A stretch of DNA of 7,330 nt from Pseudomonadota bacterium (lineage in GTDB: Bacteria > Pseudomonadota > Alphaproteobacteria > Rhizobiales > Hyphomicrobiaceae). Made by a program: the position numbers and the translations under genes. The notes beneath the pieces are model-generated. The model had not been told where the DNA came from. It worked only from the letters and a program-made list of their open reading frames with translations, and ran no database searches. The stretch spans positions 1 through 7,330 of the forward strand of contig JAKALI010000198.1 of NCBI GenBank assembly GCA_021813195.1, in the 5' to 3' direction. Positions 5,756 through 7,330 of the stretch are shown here, in pieces (positions within the stretch are counted from its first letter, which is position 1; each line of letters starts with the position of its first letter).

Positions 5756-6522
5756 TGCGTCACATCAATCGGCTCCTGAACAGTTCGACAAGGGTGCTGG
5801 GTCCCAACACAGTCGAAGCGATCGCTGGCACATCTCAGAGGGCGCGCGATGGCCACATCGTCGTCATGCGCGGGATGGATATTAGCGCGTTCCTGCGCAG
5901 CGGGACGATCTTGTGGGGACATGACCCCAATGCGCCGGTTGGGGTTCCGACCGGTGGTCGTGTCGACAGCGACGGAAATCTTCGCCTGGAGATCGAGTTC
6001 GCGCCCGATGGTACGAGCGAAAAAGCGGACGAGACCAAGCGGATGGTGAAAGCCGGAATCGTCCGAAACCTCTCGATCGGCTTTGACGTCATCGAAGCGG
6101 AGCCGATCACCCCCAATCGGCCTCGTGACGGAATGAAAATAACCCGCTCCGAGCTGCTCGAGGTTAGTTTCGTGAGCGTTCCTGCGGACACCGGTGCAAT
6201 CGTTACGGCAAGAAGGCTCGACCGCGAAGGCAAGAAGATCTCTGCCGCGAACATGACGAAACTGAAATCGGCTCATGCTGCGATCATGGAGGCTGGTGGC
6301 CACGTTTCCGATGTGATGGGCATGAACGATCAGGACGGCGACGAAGGCGAGCGATCTGCGGATTTCCGCAGACGGCAGGCCGAATGCCTCGCCCTGGCGC
6401 GCCCGGAACACGAATTCTGGGCTGCACGCGAGGCGAAGCGCCATGCTGAACTCGATGAGGAACTCCGCGACCCCGCCGCGCGGCGCCGTGAGGCGGCACG
6501 CCTGGCAGCGGTGCGGTATTGA
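5752..6522 (+). CDS. HK97-family prohead protease (peptidase S78)
   Basis: This enzyme cleaves scaffold/delta domains from capsid subunits inside the assembling head. In the 256 residues the family hallmarks appear in order: ARDGHIVVMRGMDISAFLRS, then ILWGHDPNAPVG with the candidate catalytic His57, VRNLSIGFDVIEAE with candidate Ser108, and SELLEVSFVSVPADTGAIVT, where Glu137 or a nearby acidic residue could complete the triad. Residues after about 160 form a charged, helical tail (KLKSAHAAIMEAGGHVSDVM onward) of roughly 95 residues that may act as scaffold. AAGGAG at 5742-5747 serves the ATG at 5752, which overlaps the prior stop as ATGA; a second ATG at 5755 is equally well spaced. No large terminase or portal lies before it and no major capsid gene after it. 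The core domain looks intact, so it may be active. Confidence 0.92.
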   Translation: MMRHINRLLNSSTRVLGPNTVEAIAGTSQRARDGHIVVMRGMDISAFLRSGTILWGHDPNAPVGVPTGGRVDSDGNLRLEIEFAPDGTSEKADETKRMVKAGIVRNLSIGFDVIEAEPITPNRPRDGMKITRSELLEVSFVSVPADTGAIVTARRLDREGKKISAANMTKLKSAHAAIMEAGGHVSDVMGMNDQDGDEGERSADFRRRQAECLALARPEHEFWAAREAKRHAELDEELRDPAARRREAARLAAVRY

Positions 6523-6523
6523 A

Positions 6524-6745
6524 ATGAAGCGAAGATCGCTCGACGTCGACGCGTTGCATGCGAAATGGGCCGCACAGGCCGAAGCTGGTCATGCGCCGTC
6601 GTTCGCCGAGCGCATTGAGGACGTCCGATTTGCCCAAATCGAAGCGGAAGCTGCAGCGATCGGCAAGCTGGCGCCCCCGCTCTTCACTGGCAACATGAAA
6701 CGGTTTCGGCGGGATCTGGCAGATTGGACGGAATTCGGATGTTGA
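6524..6745 (+). CDS. Small hypothetical phage protein
   Basis: This ORF encodes 73 residues, starting at an ATG one base after the protease stop. There is no good Shine-Dalgarno, so expression would depend on coupling to the protease. An upstream in-frame ATG at 6443 lies inside the protease gene and is unlikely. The protein begins MKRRSLDVDALHAKWAAQAE, continues with acidic/Ala-rich helix (FAERIEDVRFAQIEAEAAAI) and ends KRFRRDLADWTEFGC. It is too small for a capsid protein or decoration protein with recognisable fold and shows no motif I know. It sits where the major capsid gene would be expected in HK97-type phages, so it could be a late insertion or a remnant beside a deletion. Confidence 0.6.
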   Translation: MKRRSLDVDALHAKWAAQAEAGHAPSFAERIEDVRFAQIEAEAAAIGKLAPPLFTGNMKRFRRDLADWTEFGC

Positions 6746-6824
6746 GTTTGCGAAAGGTTGGTGGGCCTTCCTTCGCGAAGCGCGCGTCGGGTGCGATTCC
6801 CCGGTTCCCGGCGCGCGCCAAACT
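6745..6824 (+). ncRNA. Possible tRNA-like structured RNA in the leader of the tail gene
   Basis: The intergenic leader can be drawn as four helices in cloverleaf order. P1 pairs AGTTTG (6745-6750) with CAAACT (6819-6824). P2 is AAGG/CCTT (6754-6757/6766-6769) around a TTGGTGGG loop that resembles a tRNA D-loop. P3 is the palindrome CTTCGCGAAG (6771-6780), a small hairpin with no true anticodon loop. P4 is a 12-pair stem (6780-6791/6807-6818, one T-G wobble). P4 directly adjoins P1, as the T-arm does the acceptor stem. The P4 loop includes GGGTGCGATTCCC, close to the T-loop consensus. No T-tract follows, so it is a poor intrinsic terminator. The pairing is checked by hand, but function and class are unproven; it may be a decayed tRNA, a regulatory leader or chance. 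Confidence 0.4.
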
Positions 6825-6836
6825 TTGAGGTGAGAC

Positions 6837-7330
6837 ATGGTCGATGTCGTCAACTCCGCAACGTGGCAGGCCAAGCTTGACGCCGGCAACTATGTCGCCG
6901 GTGCCGAGGAAATGTCTGCGGCGGCCGATCAGGCCACAGCGGCCACCGGGCGCCTCGATGTCGCCACCCAGAAGGTCGGCCGGTCGGCGGTGCTCACCGA
7001 GGCCGGCTGGCGCCGTTTCGTGGCCTCGGTCGATCCTGCGGCGCGCGAATATCAGCGCTTCACCGCCCAGGTCGAGCGGCTGAACAACTTCACGACGGCG
7101 GGCTTCCGCGGCGCCGAGCGCGACGCCGCCGAGCGCGCGCTGCAGCTCCGGGCCGTGCAATCCCTCAGCGGCGGCCTCGTCGGCCTCGGCCGCACGATGG
7201 AGGACGTCGAGAAAAAAACGGTCAAGGCTGGCCACGCTGGGCATGGGGCCCTGCGGTATTACCGCGAGCTGTTCGACGAGGTCAGCAGCGGGCGCACGCG
7301 CTATCTGCCGAGCACCCTGGCAACGCTCGG
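6837..7330 (+). CDS. Tail tape-measure-like protein, N-terminal part (runs off the window)
   Basis: The reading frame starts at ATG 6837, after GAGGTGAG at 6827-6834, and stays open to the window edge (164 codons). It begins MVDVVNSATWQAKLDAGNYV and continues with an Ala-rich helix (AGAEEMSAAADQATAATGRL), then KVGRSAVLTEAGWRRFVASV. This AGN-YVAGA-xxMSAAAxQ pattern is what I know from phage tail length tape-measure and related minor tail proteins of alphaproteobacterial phages. Such proteins set tail length and act in DNA ejection, and are usually 600-1500 residues. Codon use is very rich in C/G at third positions, more so than in the genes between about 2000 and 6500. The N-terminus looks complete; whether the rest is intact cannot be seen. 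Tail identity is likely but not proven. Confidence 0.72.
   Translation, partial: MVDVVNSATWQAKLDAGNYVAGAEEMSAAADQATAATGRLDVATQKVGRSAVLTEAGWRRFVASVDPAAREYQRFTAQVERLNNFTTAGFRGAERDAAERALQLRAVQSLSGGLVGLGRTMEDVEKKTVKAGHAGHGALRYYRELFDEVSSGRTRYLPSTLATL

Noticed and set aside
5506..6444. Long minus-strand ORF of 312 codons opposite the protease region.
   Set aside because: It lies across the S78 protease gene and the end of the coiled-coil gene in antisense; no recognisable motifs, and all neighbours run on the plus strand.
6780..6818. GC-rich 12-pair hairpin as a rho-independent terminator.
   Set aside because: No run of T follows the stem (the next bases are CAAACTTTGAGG), and a ribosome site and open gene follow at once.
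1..7330. CRISPR array, insertion sequence, phage repressor or toxin-antitoxin pair.
   Set aside because: No regularly spaced repeats, transposase motifs, divergent repressor gene or recognisable toxin/antitoxin pair were found on either strand.

Overview
The window looks like the integrase-proximal end of a temperate phage-derived element in a fairly GC-rich bacterium. An alphaproteobacterial host (perhaps Hyphomicrobiales) is my inference from base composition and the style of the phage proteins; no host gene settles it. Bases 1-22 are probably host DNA. Bases 23-66, on the minus strand, are the 3' half of a tRNA-Cys gene (anticodon GCA to CCA). It is cut at the anticodon loop, which marks a tRNA attachment core, and the matching intact tRNA-Cys should lie at the far end of the element, beyond the right edge.

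Every convincing gene is on the plus strand. Region 1 (67-1954) holds a short repeat-bearing regulatory/arm region, a tyrosine integrase with an intact R-K-HxxR-H-Y set, and an overlapping small gene with a possible helix-turn-helix. Region 2 (2037-3523) is a compact early module: an AlpA/excisionase-like HTH protein, a winged-helix protein resembling the DNA-binding part of phage replication initiators, a charged-linker plus zinc-ribbon protein, and two small unknown proteins. Region 3 (3520-6745) holds a small-terminase-like DNA-binding protein, two unknown proteins, a coiled-coil protein, an HK97-type prohead protease (peptidase S78) and a 73-residue unknown. Region 4 (6746-7330) is a 91-base leader that can be drawn as a tRNA-like four-helix RNA, followed by the start of a tail tape-measure-like protein that runs off the window.

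Most genes are linked by 4-base ATGA or GTGA stop/start overlaps, including a 50-residue ORF at 3371-3523, which indicates one polycistronic, translationally coupled transcript. The capsid module is strikingly incomplete: a terminase-small-like gene and a protease are present, but no large terminase, portal or major capsid gene lies in the positions where HK97-type phages carry them, and the tape-measure-like gene follows almost at once. The element is therefore either a deletion-degraded prophage or a satellite-like island that depends on a helper phage. The sequence cannot separate these; the far side of the element would.
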